Notes under the pieces: model-generated
Told to the model about the DNA's origin: nothing
Seen by the model: only the letters and a program-made list of their open reading frames with translations
Database searches by the model: none
Source of the DNA: Pseudomonas sp. TH43
GTDB lineage: Bacteria; Pseudomonadota; Gammaproteobacteria; Pseudomonadales; Pseudomonadaceae
Assembly: GCF_016650635.1 (NCBI RefSeq)
Contig: NZ_JAEKFI010000003.1
Span: forward strand, 1,364,001-1,428,000
DNA length: 64,000 nt
Direction of reading: 5' to 3'
Made by a program: the position numbers and the translations under genes
Shown here: positions 9,207 to 19,220 of the stretch, piece by piece
How positions within the stretch are numbered: position 1 is the stretch's first letter
Layout of the letters: each line of letters starts with the position of its first letter

Positions 9207-9229
9207 GAGGCAATCCTTTTATCAGGAAA

Positions 9230-9306
9230 CTGTTTCAGGGAAACAGCTTCAACAGGCCAGGGACAAATCCCTGTATCTATAAATGAGTCGTGACCGTGCC
9301 TGTTAA
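9230..9306 (-). promoter_or_regulatory. rpsO leader: putative promoter and hairpin
   Basis: Read on the minus strand, TTAACA (9306-9301) and TTATAG (9282-9277) are 18 bp apart and could be an internal promoter for rpsO. Downstream, CTGTTTC-3 nt-GAAACAG (9246-9230) forms a perfect 7-bp hairpin ending about 24 bases before the rpsO ATG. This is a plausible site for S15 autoregulation. Both are inferred from sequence only. Confidence 0.4.
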
Positions 9307-9348
9307 CAGCCACACTCGCCGACCTGCTGTTACGCAGGCCGGTTCCGG

Positions 9349-10266
9349 TCATTCTGACCGAATCAAGCGACGTGGCGCGATGCGCCCGTCTTCGCTCACT
9401 TCACCGATACCGATGAAGCGACCATTGTGATCCTGTACCCGTACCATGCCGAACTTCGGAGCATCCGGAGCACGTACCGGCTGGCCGTTGAGCCAGTAGA
9501 ACGCGCTAGCTTCGGAGAAGTGCAGCAGCGGCCAATCCAGCAGGCCGCTGTCCGATGGCATCAGGAAACGGTCGACCGCTTCGTTGCCGCCTTCGGCATG
9601 TACCGCTTCAAGCTCTTCGAGGGTAACCGTCTGCGCCAAGGTGAAAGGCCCGGCCTGGGTACGGCGCAATTCTGCGACGTACGCACCACAACCGAGTTGC
9701 TCACCGATATCCTCCACCAGGGTGCGAATATAGGTGCCCTTGCTGCAATCCACCGCAAGTCGCGCAGTATCGCCTTCGAAGGCCAGTAATTCCAAGCGCG
9801 CAATAGTAACAGAACGCGGTTCACGCTCCACTACTTCGCCTGCACGGGCCAGCTTGTACAGCGGCTGGCCATCACGCTTGAGCGCCGAGTACATCGGCGG
9901 TATCTGACTGATTTGCCCACGAAAACCTGGCAGAGCGGCTTCGACATCGGCGCGACCAACGGTCACCGGACGCTCCTGCAAAACCTCACCTTCGGCGTCT
10001 GCCGTGGTGGTGGTCTTGCCCAGTTGCGCCAGGGTTTCATAACCTTTGTCGGAATCGAGCAGGTATTGCGAGAACTTGGTTGCTTCGCCGAAGCACAACG
10101 GCAGAACGCCGGTGGCCAATGGGTCGAGGCTACCGGTGTGCCCGGCTTTTTCGGCATTGAGCAGCCAGCGAACCTTCTGCAACGCGGCGTTGGAGGTGAA
10201 ACCCAACGGCTTGTCGAGCAGGATGATGCCACTGACGTTACGACGGATACGTTTGACCTGAGCCAC
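9349..10266 (-). CDS. truB: tRNA pseudouridine-55 synthase
   Basis: TruB converts U55 in the T-loop of tRNAs to pseudouridine. The 305-residue protein carries the family motifs: [14 protein letters not shown] at residues 13-26, [23 protein letters not shown] near 42-64 with the catalytic aspartate in SLDPLATG, and [13 protein letters not shown] near 180. The C-terminal PUA-like part (residues 250-305) is present. It follows rbfA with a 4-bp gap and is part of the rimP-nusA-infB-rbfA-truB-rpsO-pnp series. Confidence 0.97.
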   Translation of the reverse strand: MAQVKRIRRNVSGIILLDKPLGFTSNAALQKVRWLLNAEKAGHTGSLDPLATGVLPLCFGEATKFSQYLLDSDKGYETLAQLGKTTTTADAEGEVLQERPVTVGRADVEAALPGFRGQISQIPPMYSALKRDGQPLYKLARAGEVVEREPRSVTIARLELLAFEGDTARLAVDCSKGTYIRTLVEDIGEQLGCGAYVAELRRTQAGPFTLAQTVTLEELEAVHAEGGNEAVDRFLMPSDSGLLDWPLLHFSEASAFYWLNGQPVRAPDAPKFGMVRVQDHNGRFIGIGEVSEDGRIAPRRLIRSE

Positions 10267-10270
10267 CGAA

Positions 10271-10669
10271 TTACTCCTTGGTGTCTTCAGGTTCAGCCGC
10301 CGGGTGCTGATTGTCTTCAGCCACGGCGCGCTCGATCAGGGCCGACAGGTGCGCACCACGCACGACGGATTCGTCGTAGTGGAAGTGCAATTGCGGGACG
10401 CTGCGCAGCTTCATCTCGCGAGCCAATTGCATACGCAGGAAACCTGCGGCGGCATTCAGCACCTTGATGCTTTGCGCGATGTCTTCAGCGTTGTCCTGGC
10501 CCATCACGGTGATGAAAATCTTCGCGTGACCGACGTCACGGCTGACTTCCACAGCGGTAATGGTGACCAGGCCTACGCGCGGATCTTTGACTTCGCGACG
10601 GATCAATTGAGCCAGCTCGCGCTGCATCTGATCGCCGATACGTTGGGTACGGCTGTATTCTTTTGCCAT
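10271..10669 (-). CDS. rbfA: Ribosome-binding factor A
   Basis: RbfA is a small KH-fold protein that helps mature the 17S rRNA 5' end and the 30S subunit, notably in the cold. The protein has 132 residues, with the opening [25 protein letters not shown] and the [14 protein letters not shown] strand typical of the family. I start it at the ATG at 10669 (MAKEYSRTQ); the open frame extends to 10741 but that part overlaps an intergenic hairpin. The C-terminal tail is acidic (AAEPEDTKE). Confidence 0.96.
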   Translation of the reverse strand: MAKEYSRTQRIGDQMQRELAQLIRREVKDPRVGLVTITAVEVSRDVGHAKIFITVMGQDNAEDIAQSIKVLNAAAGFLRMQLAREMKLRSVPQLHFHYDESVVRGAHLSALIERAVAEDNQHPAAEPEDTKE

Positions 10670-10724
10670 GATTTTGTTACCTGTTACTGCCCCACGGTGA
10701 AACCCGCAAGGTCTGAAAGCGGCA

Positions 10725-10758
10725 AACGCCCGGCCTGACAAAAGCCAGACCGGGCGTT
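10725..10758 (-). promoter_or_regulatory. Hairpin between infB and rbfA
   Basis: AACGCCCGG at 10725-10733 pairs perfectly with CCGGGCGTT at 10750-10758, and the intervening bases can extend the stem. In the RNA it is followed by TTTGCC, a short T-run. It may be a partial terminator or stabilising structure in the 160-bp spacer. Confidence 0.55.
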
Positions 10759-10829
10759 GCGTTTAGAGTCCGGGTGATGCGCCGCACTGTTGAGTGCGGC
10801 CGACCATCACGGCTCCTGAAGTGCGCGAG

Positions 10830-13358
10830 TTAGAGGCTGCGAGCAACCTGAACCTTCTCGAAGACTTCGATCTTGTCGCCGACTTTGACGTCGTTGTAGC
10901 TCTTCACGCCGATACCGCATTCCATGCCGGCACGTACTTCGGAAGCGTCATCCTTGAAGCGGCGCAGGGATTCCAGCTCGCCTTCGAAGATAACGATGTC
11001 TTCACGCAGTACACGGATCGGACGGTTACGGTGCACAACACCTTCGATCACCATGCAGCCTGCGATCGCGCCAAACTTCGGCGAACGGAACACGTCACGC
11101 ACTTCGGCGATACCCAGGATGTTCTCGCGAACATCGCTGCCGAGCATACCGGTCAGGGCTTTCTTGACGTCTTCGATGATGTCGTAGATCACGTTGTAGT
11201 AACGCATATCCAGACCTTCCTGCTCGACGATCTTGCGAGCGCCAGCATCGGCACGCACGTTGAAGCCGAACAGTACAGCGTTGGAAGCCAGTGCCAGGTT
11301 AGCGTCGGACTCGGTGATACCACCGACACCGCCACCCACTACACGCACTTGAACTTCGTCGTTGCCCAGGCCATTCAAGGCACCGTTCAACGCTTCCAGC
11401 GAACCACGGACGTCGGATTTGAGGACGATGTTGAGCGTCTTCTTCTCGGCCTGACCCATGTTTTCGAAGATGTTTTCCAGCTTGCCAGCATGAGCACGAG
11501 CCAGTTTGACTTCGCGGAACTTGCCTTGACGGAACAGAGCCACTTCACGGGCTTTCTTCTCGTCAGCAACCACGCTCATCTCGTCGCCAGCGTCCGGGGT
11601 ACCGTCCAGGCCGAGAATCTCGACAGGGATGGAAGGACCGGCTTCCTTGATTGGCTTGCCGTTCTCGTCGAGCATGGCGCGAACGCGACCATAGTTCGAA
11701 CCGACCAGGACCATGTCGCCTTGGCGCAGGGTACCGTCTTGAACCAGAACGGTTGCCACCGGGCCACGACCTTTGTCGAGACGCGATTCAACCACAACAC
11801 CACGGCCAGGAGCCGATGGAGTCGCTTTCAGTTCGAGAACTTCAGCTTGCAGCAGAACGGCTTCAAGCAGCTCGTCGACGCCAGTACCGACTTTCGCCGA
11901 CACCGGTACGAACGGCGTATCACCGCCCCACTCTTCGGAAGTCACGCCGTGAACCGACAGTTCGCTACGGATGCGATCGAGATCAGCGCCCGGCTTGTCG
12001 ATTTTGTTCACTGCAACAACCAGTGGCACGCCAGCCGCTACCGCATGCTGAACAGCTTCAATGGTCTGCGGCATCACGCCGTCGTCCGCTGCAACTACCA
12101 GAATAACGATGTCGGTCGCCTTGGCACCACGAGCACGCATTGCGGTAAACGCGGCGTGACCCGGGGTGTCGAGGAAGGTGACCATGCCGCGTTCGGTTTC
12201 AACGTGGTATGCACCGATGTGCTGGGTGATACCACCGGCTTCGCCAGCAGCAACCTTGGCACGACGGATATAGTCGAGCAGGGAAGTTTTACCGTGGTCA
12301 ACGTGGCCCATTACGGTCACGACTGGAGCACGGGAGAACGACTCACCTTCAAACTTCAGGGACTCGGCCAGGGAATCTTCCAGGGCGGTGTCGCTGACCA
12401 GGGTCACTTTGTGGCCCAGTTCTTCGGCTACCAGTTGAGCAGTTTCCTGATCAAGCACCTGGTTGATGGTCGCTGGAGTACCCAGTTTGAACATGAACTT
12501 GATGATTTCAGCAGCCTTGACCGACATCTGATTGGCGAGATCGCCAACAGTGATGGTCTCGCCGATCTGCACATCACGCACGACAGGGCCGGTTGGGCTC
12601 TGGAAACCGTGAGCGTTGCGTTTCTTCAGCTTGGCCTTGCCGCGACCACCACGACGGAAGCCATCGCTTTCTTCGTCGGTAGTGCGTGGCGCCACACGTG
12701 GAGCTGGCGCTTTTTCTTTAACCGAAGCGCGATGCGGAGCGTTTTTGCGCTCGCCATCACCGCCACCGCTGCGACGATTGTTATCGTCGGCACGTGGCTT
12801 GTCCGGACGGCGCTGTTCGTTCTGCTTGTTGCGAACGTCAGCAGACGGTGCTGGCGCAGCGGCAACCACCGGTGCGCTTTCGCGAACAGGTTCGGCAGCA
12901 GCCGGCGCCGCAACGGCGTCGCTGGAAGCGGTTTGCGCAGCAGCAGGCTGGCGACGCGCTTCTTCTTCGGCGCGCTGCTTGGATTCTTCTTCAGCCTTCT
13001 GGCGAGCAGCATTTTCTACTGCGCGACGCTCATCCAGTTCACGCTTGCGTTCGGCTTCGATTTCTTCCGGGCTACGCTGTACGAAAACTTTCTTCTTGCG
13101 AACTTCTACGCTGATGCTTTTGCTACCAGCCACACGCAGGGTGCTGGTGGTTTTACGCTGCAGCGTGATCTTGCGTGGTTCTTCCACTTTCGCCTTGTGG
13201 CTGCTTTTCAAGTGAGTCAGCAGAGACTGCTTCTCACTGTCAGTCACATTTTCTTCGGCGGCGGTGTGCGGCAGACCTGCCTCACGCATCTGCTGCAACA
13301 GGCGCTCTACCGGTGTTTTGACCTCATCGGCCAGTTGTTTCACCGTGACTTGCGTCAT
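10830..13358 (-). CDS. infB: Translation initiation factor IF-2
   Basis: IF-2 is the GTPase that places fMet-tRNA on the 30S P site. The 842-residue protein has an N-terminal IF2-N domain (1-55), a long charged Ala/Glu/Arg-rich linker (about 95-250), a second IF2-N domain (about 265-320), then the G domain with GHVDHGKT at 351-358, DTPG at 397-400 and NKID at 451-454, and the C-terminal initiator-tRNA-binding domains. It is preceded by nusA with a 27-bp gap. The codon usage and position are ordinary for the core operon. Confidence 0.98.
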   Translation of the reverse strand: MTQVTVKQLADEVKTPVERLLQQMREAGLPHTAAEENVTDSEKQSLLTHLKSSHKAKVEEPRKITLQRKTTSTLRVAGSKSISVEVRKKKVFVQRSPEEIEAERKRELDERRAVENAARQKAEEESKQRAEEEARRQPAAAQTASSDAVAAPAAAEPVRESAPVVAAAPAPSADVRNKQNEQRRPDKPRADDNNRRSGGGDGERKNAPHRASVKEKAPAPRVAPRTTDEESDGFRRGGRGKAKLKKRNAHGFQSPTGPVVRDVQIGETITVGDLANQMSVKAAEIIKFMFKLGTPATINQVLDQETAQLVAEELGHKVTLVSDTALEDSLAESLKFEGESFSRAPVVTVMGHVDHGKTSLLDYIRRAKVAAGEAGGITQHIGAYHVETERGMVTFLDTPGHAAFTAMRARGAKATDIVILVVAADDGVMPQTIEAVQHAVAAGVPLVVAVNKIDKPGADLDRIRSELSVHGVTSEEWGGDTPFVPVSAKVGTGVDELLEAVLLQAEVLELKATPSAPGRGVVVESRLDKGRGPVATVLVQDGTLRQGDMVLVGSNYGRVRAMLDENGKPIKEAGPSIPVEILGLDGTPDAGDEMSVVADEKKAREVALFRQGKFREVKLARAHAGKLENIFENMGQAEKKTLNIVLKSDVRGSLEALNGALNGLGNDEVQVRVVGGGVGGITESDANLALASNAVLFGFNVRADAGARKIVEQEGLDMRYYNVIYDIIEDVKKALTGMLGSDVRENILGIAEVRDVFRSPKFGAIAGCMVIEGVVHRNRPIRVLREDIVIFEGELESLRRFKDDASEVRAGMECGIGVKSYNDVKVGDKIEVFEKVQVARSL

Positions 13359-13385
13359 GCACTTCTCTCCTCAGGCCGCGCCTAA

Positions 13386-14867
13386 TTACTCGAACCAGTG
13401 GGCTCGGGCGGCCATGATCAACTTGCCGGCACGATCATCGTCAATGCCGTCGATGTCGAGCAGGTCGTCAATAGACTGCTCGGCCAGGTCTTCGCGGGTA
13501 ATTACGCCGCGCACCGCCAGTTCCATCGCCAAATCCTTGTCCATACCCTCAAGCGAGAGCAGGTCTTCGGCCGGATGGGCGTCTGCCAGCTTTTCCTCAG
13601 TAGCGATGGCTTTGGTCAACAAACGATCCTTGGCACGAGCGCGAAGCTCGTTGACGGTATCTTCGTCAAAGCCGTCGATGTTGAGCATTTCTTCCAACGG
13701 TACGTAGGCAATCTCTTCCAGGCTGGTGAAGCCTTCATCTACCAGCACCTGTGCCAGATCTTCGTCGACTTCCAGCTCGTCGATGAAGTTGCGCAGGATG
13801 TCGCCGGTTTCTGCTTGCTGCTTAGCCTGGATGTCCGATTCGGTCATCACGTTCAGGGTCCAGCCAGTCAACTGGCTAGCCAAACGTACGTTCTGACCAC
13901 CGCGACCGATGGCCTGAGCCAGATTGTCTGCGCCAACGGCGATGTCCATTGCGTGGGCATCTTCGTCAACGATAATTGCCGCAACCTCAGCCGGGGACAT
14001 GGCGTTGATCACGAACTGAGCCGGGTTGTCGTCCCACAGAACGATGTCAACACGCTCACCGCCCAACTCGCCCGACACTGCCTGGACGCGCGAACCGCGC
14101 ATACCAATGCAAGCGCCCTGCGGGTCGATGCGTTTGTCCTTGGAGCGGACGGCGATCTTGGCGCGCGAACCCGGATCGCGGGACGCAGCCATTACTTCGA
14201 TCAGGCCTTCGGCAATTTCCGGCACTTCGATGCGGAACAGCTCGATCAGCATTTCCGGCGCGGTACGCGACAGGATCAGCTGCGGGCCGCGGTTCTCGGT
14301 GCGGATTTCCTTGAGCAGCGCACGCAAACGCACGCCAACCCGGAAAGTTTCGCGAGAGATGATGTCTTCACGGGCCAGCAACGCTTCAGCGTTGTTCCCC
14401 AGATCCACAATCACGTTGTCGCGGGTGACTTTTTTCACGGTGCCGGAGATGATTTCTCCCAGGCGCTCGCGATAAGCATCGACCACTTGAGCACGCTCGG
14501 CTTCACGCACTTTCTGCACGATGACTTGCTTGGCAGTCTGTGCAGCAATGCGGCCGAACTCGATGGATTCGATTTTTTCTTCGACGACGTCGCCGACCTT
14601 GGCGCCAGGATGCGTTTCAGCAACCTTGCTCGGCCAGGTTTCAATGGCCGGATCGTCGAGATCATTCTCTTCGACGACCGTCCAGCGACGGAAAGTTTCG
14701 TATGCCCCGGTGTGGCGGTTAATTTCCACACGCAGGTCAACTTCGTCTTCAAAACGCTTTTTGGTAGCAGTGGCCAAAGCCAGCTCCAGCGCTTCAAAAA
14801 TTACGCTTGCCGGTACGCCCTTTTCATTGGATACCGACTCAACAACCAGCAGTACTTCTTTGCTCAT
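13386..14867 (-). CDS. nusA: Transcription termination/antitermination factor NusA
   Basis: NusA binds RNA polymerase and modulates pausing, termination and antitermination. The 493-residue protein has the N-terminal polymerase-binding domain, an S1 domain (about 135-200, [16 protein letters not shown]), KH1 and KH2 domains ([26 protein letters not shown]), and two acidic C-terminal repeats as in proteobacteria. The ATG at 14867 gives the standard [12 protein letters not shown] start; the longer frame from 14888 adds seven unlikely residues. It sits between rimP and infB. Confidence 0.98.
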   Translation of the reverse strand: MSKEVLLVVESVSNEKGVPASVIFEALELALATATKKRFEDEVDLRVEINRHTGAYETFRRWTVVEENDLDDPAIETWPSKVAETHPGAKVGDVVEEKIESIEFGRIAAQTAKQVIVQKVREAERAQVVDAYRERLGEIISGTVKKVTRDNVIVDLGNNAEALLAREDIISRETFRVGVRLRALLKEIRTENRGPQLILSRTAPEMLIELFRIEVPEIAEGLIEVMAASRDPGSRAKIAVRSKDKRIDPQGACIGMRGSRVQAVSGELGGERVDIVLWDDNPAQFVINAMSPAEVAAIIVDEDAHAMDIAVGADNLAQAIGRGGQNVRLASQLTGWTLNVMTESDIQAKQQAETGDILRNFIDELEVDEDLAQVLVDEGFTSLEEIAYVPLEEMLNIDGFDEDTVNELRARAKDRLLTKAIATEEKLADAHPAEDLLSLEGMDKDLAMELAVRGVITREDLAEQSIDDLLDIDGIDDDRAGKLIMAARAHWFE

Positions 14868-14914
14868 CGTACGCCTCGCCTTTCGCAAGCCATTGGATCC
14901 GCGGGATCCGCGTC

Positions 14915-15373
14915 TCAGTCAAAACTGGGAATAATGTTGGCCTTGTCGACCATATCGATCGGCAACAGGAACTCATGGTCATCTACCTGCACCACGACAT
15001 CCTGTTCTTCTACACCGCGCAGAAGGCCCTGAAAGTTGCGCCGACCTTCAAAAGGCGAGCGCAGCTTGATCTTCACTTGTTCACCGACAAATTGGGCGAA
15101 CTGCTCAAGAGTGAACAGTGGGCGCTCCATGCCAGGCGAGGAAACTTCGAGGGTGTACTCAACAGTGATTGGATCTTCAACATCCAGTACACCGCTGATC
15201 TGACGGCTGACAATGGCGCAATCGTCCACCAGCACGCCACCCTCTTTATCGATATAAACGCGCAACATCGAGTGACGACCTTGAGCCGAAAACTCGATAC
15301 CCCAGCATTCATAGCCTAGGGCCACGACCACCGGGGCCAGCAAGGCCTGCAACTCTTCTAGCTTGCTCGACAC
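14915..15373 (-). CDS. rimP: Ribosome maturation factor RimP
   Basis: RimP assists early 30S subunit assembly. The protein has 152 residues, with an N-terminal alpha/beta domain containing GYECWGIEF and the [19 protein letters not shown] motif typical of the family, and a C-terminal SH3-like domain ([19 protein letters not shown]). The start codon is GTG at 15373, six bases after an AGGGGG site. It is the first protein gene after tRNA-fMet, as in E. coli metY-rimP-nusA-infB. Confidence 0.96.
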   Translation of the reverse strand: MSSKLEELQALLAPVVVALGYECWGIEFSAQGRHSMLRVYIDKEGGVLVDDCAIVSRQISGVLDVEDPITVEYTLEVSSPGMERPLFTLEQFAQFVGEQVKIKLRSPFEGRRNFQGLLRGVEEQDVVVQVDDHEFLLPIDMVDKANIIPSFD

Positions 15374-15410
15374 CTGAACCCCCTAGTGCATGATATGTGC
15401 ATGCTATGCA

Positions 15411-15438
15411 AAATAAAAAAATGGGCATAACGCCCATC
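15411..15438 (-). terminator. Hairpin with T-run just upstream of rimP
   Basis: In the minus-strand RNA an ATGGGC / 5-nt loop / GCCCAT hairpin (15437-15421) is followed by TTTTTTATTTT. This is a good intrinsic terminator located only 38 bp before the rimP start codon, so it would have to be read through for tRNA-to-rimP cotranscription, or else rimP has its own promoter in the remaining 38 bp. Confidence 0.8.
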
Positions 15439-15443
15439 CTTGA

Positions 15444-15465
15444 AACGCCGTCGAACAGCGGCGTT
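15444..15465 (-). promoter_or_regulatory. Second hairpin in the tRNA-fMet/rimP spacer
   Basis: AACGCCG at 15444-15450 and CGGCGTT at 15459-15465 form a 7-bp stem with an 8-nt loop. It lies between two terminator-like hairpins and lacks a T-run. Confidence 0.6.
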
Positions 15466-15481
15466 GAAAGTGTCCAGCTAA

Positions 15482-15504
15482 CAAAAAGCCCCTTAAAAGG
15501 GGCT
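15482..15504 (-). terminator. Terminator after tRNA-fMet
   Basis: AGCCCC / TTAAAA / GGGGCT (15487-15504) is followed in the minus-strand RNA by TTTTTGTT. It lies eight bases past the tRNA 3' end and should end most tRNA transcripts. Confidence 0.85.
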
Positions 15505-15512
15505 CCTTAAAC

Positions 15513-15589
<77 letters not shown>

Positions 15590-15686
15590 ACAAAGCTGGG
15601 GCGGAAGTATACGACCGATCCCTTATAGGGTCAATGTAACCTTCCACCTGCAAGAAAGCCCGCAACAGCGGGCTCTCCTGACTAAT

Positions 15687-15772
15687 TGGTACCGAGAAGG
15701 GGACTCGAACCCCTACACCCTATGGGCACAACCACCTCAAGGTTGCGTGTCTACCAATTCCACCACCTCGGC
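15687..15772 (-). tRNA. tRNA-Leu (anticodon GAG)
   Basis: This is an 86-nt class II tRNA on the minus strand, beginning GCCGAGGTGGTGGAATTGG and ending CTCGGTACCA. The anticodon loop TTGAGGT gives GAG. The long variable arm (GTGCCCATAGGGTGTA region) is typical for leucine. It lies 22 bp after secG and is probably cotranscribed with it and with tRNA-fMet. Confidence 0.97.
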
Positions 15773-15794
15773 AAAACTACATTTGAAACTCTTC

Positions 15795-16181
15795 TTACTT
15801 CTGCTCTTGAGCTGGAGGTACGTCAGTCGCTGGAGTAGCCGACTTTTGCTCTTGAAGCACCGGGACATCATCAGAAGCCGGTTGTTGTTGCTTAGGTACT
15901 TCCAACACTGCTGGGTTTGGCAAACCTACTTGAGTCAGCTGATGAGCCTTCTCTTTAGCAAAGTAACCTAACCCTAAGCTGGTTATGAAGAAACCAGCGG
16001 CAAGTATAGCAGTAAACTTACTAAGAAAGGTAGAGGAACCTTGGCTTCCGAACACAGTATTTGAAGCACCTGCTCCGAAAGACGCGCCAGCGTCCGCACC
16101 CTTACCCTGCTGCAGCAAAACCAGAGCAACTACGCCCAATGCACCCAGCAGATGAAAAACGACTACGACTGTTTCCAGCAT
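15795..16181 (-). CDS. secG: Preprotein translocase subunit SecG
   Basis: SecG is the small accessory subunit of the SecYEG inner-membrane channel. The protein has 128 residues and two membrane segments (about 3-22 and 51-72) separated by the conserved loop [25 protein letters not shown]. The C-terminal 40 residues are a Pro/Gln/Ala-rich periplasmic tail. The ATG at 16181 gives the standard [12 protein letters not shown]; the longer frame overlaps tpiA. Gap to tpiA is 4 bp. Confidence 0.96.
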   Translation of the reverse strand: MLETVVVVFHLLGALGVVALVLLQQGKGADAGASFGAGASNTVFGSQGSSTFLSKFTAILAAGFFITSLGLGYFAKEKAHQLTQVGLPNPAVLEVPKQQQPASDDVPVLQEQKSATPATDVPPAQEQK

Positions 16182-16185
16182 TTTT

Positions 16186-16941
16186 TCAGTTTCCCGCGGC
16201 GCGACAGATCGCACCGAACTCATCTGCATTCAGGGAAGCTCCACCAATGAGCCCCCCATCGATATCCGGCATGCCGAACAGTTCGACCGCATTGGCCGCC
16301 TTCACGCTGCCGCCGTATAGAAGCCGCACACCTCGTGCGACTTCAGAATTCTCTGCCGCCAACTGCTCGCGAATGGCTTTATGCACATCCTGAGCCTGTT
16401 GCGGCGTTGCAGTCAGTCCGGTACCAATGGCCCAGACAGGCTCGTAAGCAATGACTGCATTGGCAAAAGCACCTACACCCAGCTCCTCGATGATGCTGCC
16501 CAGCTGACGCCCGACAACCTCAAGAGTTTTCCCGGCTTCGCGCTGCTCCAGGGTTTCCCCTACACACAGCACCGGAATCAAGCCACATGCCTGTGCCGCT
16601 GCGAACTTGCGATTCAGCATTCCGTCTCGCTCGCCCATAATCTGACGGCGCTCGGAGTGCCCGACAAGCACCAGGGAACAACCTGCATCCACCAACTGAC
16701 TCGGTGCAATTTCACCGGTCAATGCACCTTGCATGGATTCCACTGCAGAATTCTGCGCACCGACCGAAATCGATTTACCTTTCAAACCATCAATCACTTG
16801 ATTGATATGCAAGCAAGGCGGGAATACCGCGACATCAACACCGCTTGGCAAGGCCAGATGACGAAGGCCGTTGATCAGCTCAGCGACGCTGGCGCGGGTA
16901 CCGTGCATCTTCCAGTTACCAGCTACCATAGGGCGACGCAT
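16186..16941 (-). CDS. tpiA: Triosephosphate isomerase
   Basis: TpiA interconverts dihydroxyacetone phosphate and glyceraldehyde 3-phosphate. The 251-residue protein has the N-terminal NWKMHG with the catalytic lysine, the VGHSERR motif with the catalytic histidine, [11 protein letters not shown] with the catalytic glutamate and mobile loop, and the [11 protein letters not shown] phosphate-binding end. All active-site residues are intact. It lies between glmM and secG, the usual Pseudomonas order. Confidence 0.98.
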   Translation of the reverse strand: MRRPMVAGNWKMHGTRASVAELINGLRHLALPSGVDVAVFPPCLHINQVIDGLKGKSISVGAQNSAVESMQGALTGEIAPSQLVDAGCSLVLVGHSERRQIMGERDGMLNRKFAAAQACGLIPVLCVGETLEQREAGKTLEVVGRQLGSIIEELGVGAFANAVIAYEPVWAIGTGLTATPQQAQDVHKAIREQLAAENSEVARGVRLLYGGSVKAANAVELFGMPDIDGGLIGGASLNADEFGAICRAAGN

Positions 16942-17006
16942 GCTGTACCTCGTCGGTCAAAGTGGGCGCAGATGTTACCCAACACAATCATGGCTTGCAA
17001 GCCGTA

Positions 17007-18344
17007 TCAGGCAGAAACTTCAGTTACCAGTTTTGCCAGTTCTTCGGCATAGCTGCGAACCTGAGCTTCGTCCTCGCCTTCGACCATTACGCGCACCAGA
17101 GGCTCTGTCCCGGACTTGCGCAAAAGCACACGACCACGACCCGCCATTGCCTGGGTAACACGCGCACTGGCTTCCTTGACAGCCGGATGCTCCAGCGGGT
17201 TTTCGCCACCACCAAAACGCACGTTGATCAACACTTGAGGACATTTACGCAGAGCCTGACGCGTTTGCGCCAAACCTTCATTGCGAGCCTTCAGCGCCAT
17301 CAGCACTTGCAACGCCGCAATGATCGCATCACCGGTCGTGGTGTGGTTGAAGCAAACGATATGCCCCGAATTCTCACCCCCGACCAGCCAATTGCGCTCC
17401 AGCAACTCGGCGATAACATAACGGTCACCGACATTTGCACGAATGAACGGAATCGAAAGCTCTGCGAGGGCCAACTCCAGACCAAGGTTGCTCATCAAGG
17501 TACCAACCACGCCACCCTGCAGCTTTCCACGCTCATGCAGATCGCGAGCAATGATGTACAACAACTCGTCACCATCAACGATTGCGCCCGTGTGATCGAC
17601 CATCAAGACCCGGTCGCCATCACCATCAAAAGCGATACCCAGATCCGCGTGCTCAGCCAGCACGGCCGCCTGCAGCTGCCCCATATGAGTTGAACCGCAA
17701 TTATCATTGATGTTCAGCCCATTCGGCTGCGCTGACAGCACGACAACGTCTGCGCCCAACTCACGGAACACGCTCGGAGCGACTTTGTAGGTCGCGCCAT
17801 GAGCGCAATCGATGACAACCTTGAGACCAGAAAAACTCGTGCCCGTCGGTACACTGCTCTTACAGAACTCGATGTAGCGACCGGACGCATCGTTGATTCG
17901 CGACACCTTACCGATTTTGCTCGACTCGACCACCGTCATCGGCGCATCAAGCAATTCTTCGATCATTAGCTCCAGCTCATCCGGCAGCTTGGTGCCTTTG
18001 CCAGAGAAGAACTTGATACCGTTATCGTCATGAGGGTTGTGCGATGCGCTGATCACAATTCCGGCTTCAGCCTGGAACGTGCGCGACAGATAGGCGATTG
18101 CCGGCGTTGGCATCGGACCAAGCAACATCACATCGGCACCCGCCGATGTCAGACCGGCCTCAAGCGCCGACTCAAACATATAGCCGGAAATCCGCGTGTC
18201 CTTGCCAACCAATACTTTGCAGGCTCCCATCTTGCGAAAGGCCATACCAGCAGCCCAGCCAAGCTTGAGCATGAAGTCGGGAGTGATCGGATAGACACCA
18301 ACACAACCACGAATGCCGTCGGTACCAAAGTATTTTTTGCTCAT
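17007..18344 (-). CDS. glmM: Phosphoglucosamine mutase
   Basis: GlmM converts glucosamine 6-phosphate to glucosamine 1-phosphate on the way to UDP-GlcNAc. The 445-residue protein has the phosphoserine loop [13 protein letters not shown] with Ser101 as the phosphorylated residue, the magnesium loop DGDGDR near 240-246, the sugar-binding GGENSGH and the C-terminal phosphate-binding [12 protein letters not shown]. It is 16 bp downstream of folP and continues toward tpiA. Confidence 0.98.
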   Translation of the reverse strand: MSKKYFGTDGIRGCVGVYPITPDFMLKLGWAAGMAFRKMGACKVLVGKDTRISGYMFESALEAGLTSAGADVMLLGPMPTPAIAYLSRTFQAEAGIVISASHNPHDDNGIKFFSGKGTKLPDELELMIEELLDAPMTVVESSKIGKVSRINDASGRYIEFCKSSVPTGTSFSGLKVVIDCAHGATYKVAPSVFRELGADVVVLSAQPNGLNINDNCGSTHMGQLQAAVLAEHADLGIAFDGDGDRVLMVDHTGAIVDGDELLYIIARDLHERGKLQGGVVGTLMSNLGLELALAELSIPFIRANVGDRYVIAELLERNWLVGGENSGHIVCFNHTTTGDAIIAALQVLMALKARNEGLAQTRQALRKCPQVLINVRFGGGENPLEHPAVKEASARVTQAMAGRGRVLLRKSGTEPLVRVMVEGEDEAQVRSYAEELAKLVTEVSA

Positions 18345-18360
18345 AAGTGCTCCATCATTC

Positions 18361-19212
18361 TTATTCGGCTGATTCCACGGCCGCGATCATTCGCACCACA
18401 TCTACCGTCTCTGCCACATCATGGACGCGCAATATACGCGCACCCTTGACGGATGCCAGCGCCGCCAGCGCGAGCCCTCCGAAAAGACGCTCGCCTACAG
18501 GACGGTTCAAGGCATGGCCGATCATACTTTTTCGCGAGACGCCGACCAGCAACGGCCGACCCAATGCATGCAGAGATTGCATATGCTTGAACAAGCTTAG
18601 ATTGTGCTGCAGGGTTTTGGCGAAACCGAAGCCGGGGTCAAGAATGACCCGCTCGGCGGGGATACCTGCCAATGCGCATGCCGACATCCGCTCAGCCAGA
18701 AACTCGCCCACTTCCCGGGTCACGTCCTGATATTGCGGATCATCCTGCATGTCGCCCGGCTCACCCAGCATGTGCATGAGGCAAACCGGCAAGCCCGTTG
18801 CCGCGGCCGCATCCAGCGCCCCATCACGCCGCAGCGAGCGTACATCGTTAATCAAGCCAGCACCTAGCCGCGCGGTCTCGCGCATCACCGCAGGCGTCGA
18901 GGTGTCGACCGAAATAATGACATCGAGCTCGCGATTGATCAGCTCGACGATCGGCGCTACGCGCTCAAGCTCTTCCAACGGCGATACAGCGCGCGCGCCA
19001 GGCCGAGTCGATTCACCGCCGACATCAATCAGCGTGGCACCGGCCGCGACCATGGCTTCGGCGTGGCGCAAGGCCGCGTCAAGCTGGCTATATCGGCCAC
19101 CATCAGAGAAAGAATCGGGAGTGACATTGAGAATACCCATGACATGCGTCTGGGCCAAATCAAGAACCCGGTTGCCGCAAGGCAACCGGGTCAGGGACTG
19201 TACAGAAGTCAT
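18361..19212 (-). CDS. folP: Dihydropteroate synthase
   Basis: FolP condenses p-aminobenzoate with dihydropterin pyrophosphate in folate synthesis and is the sulfonamide target. The 283-residue TIM-barrel protein shows [14 protein letters not shown] near residues 26-39, the sulfonamide-loop [13 protein letters not shown] and the DPGFGFAKT pterin-site motif. It lies 8 bp after ftsH and 16 bp before glmM, as in E. coli ftsH-folP-glmM. Confidence 0.98.
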   Translation of the reverse strand: MTSVQSLTRLPCGNRVLDLAQTHVMGILNVTPDSFSDGGRYSQLDAALRHAEAMVAAGATLIDVGGESTRPGARAVSPLEELERVAPIVELINRELDVIISVDTSTPAVMRETARLGAGLINDVRSLRRDGALDAAAATGLPVCLMHMLGEPGDMQDDPQYQDVTREVGEFLAERMSACALAGIPAERVILDPGFGFAKTLQHNLSLFKHMQSLHALGRPLLVGVSRKSMIGHALNRPVGERLFGGLALAALASVKGARILRVHDVAETVDVVRMIAAVESAE

Positions 19213-19220
19213 TTCAAGCC

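Noticed and set aside
12950..13100. Low-complexity Ala/Glu/Arg-coding DNA within infB
   Set aside because: This is the normal variable linker of IF-2, not a separate repeat element or insertion.
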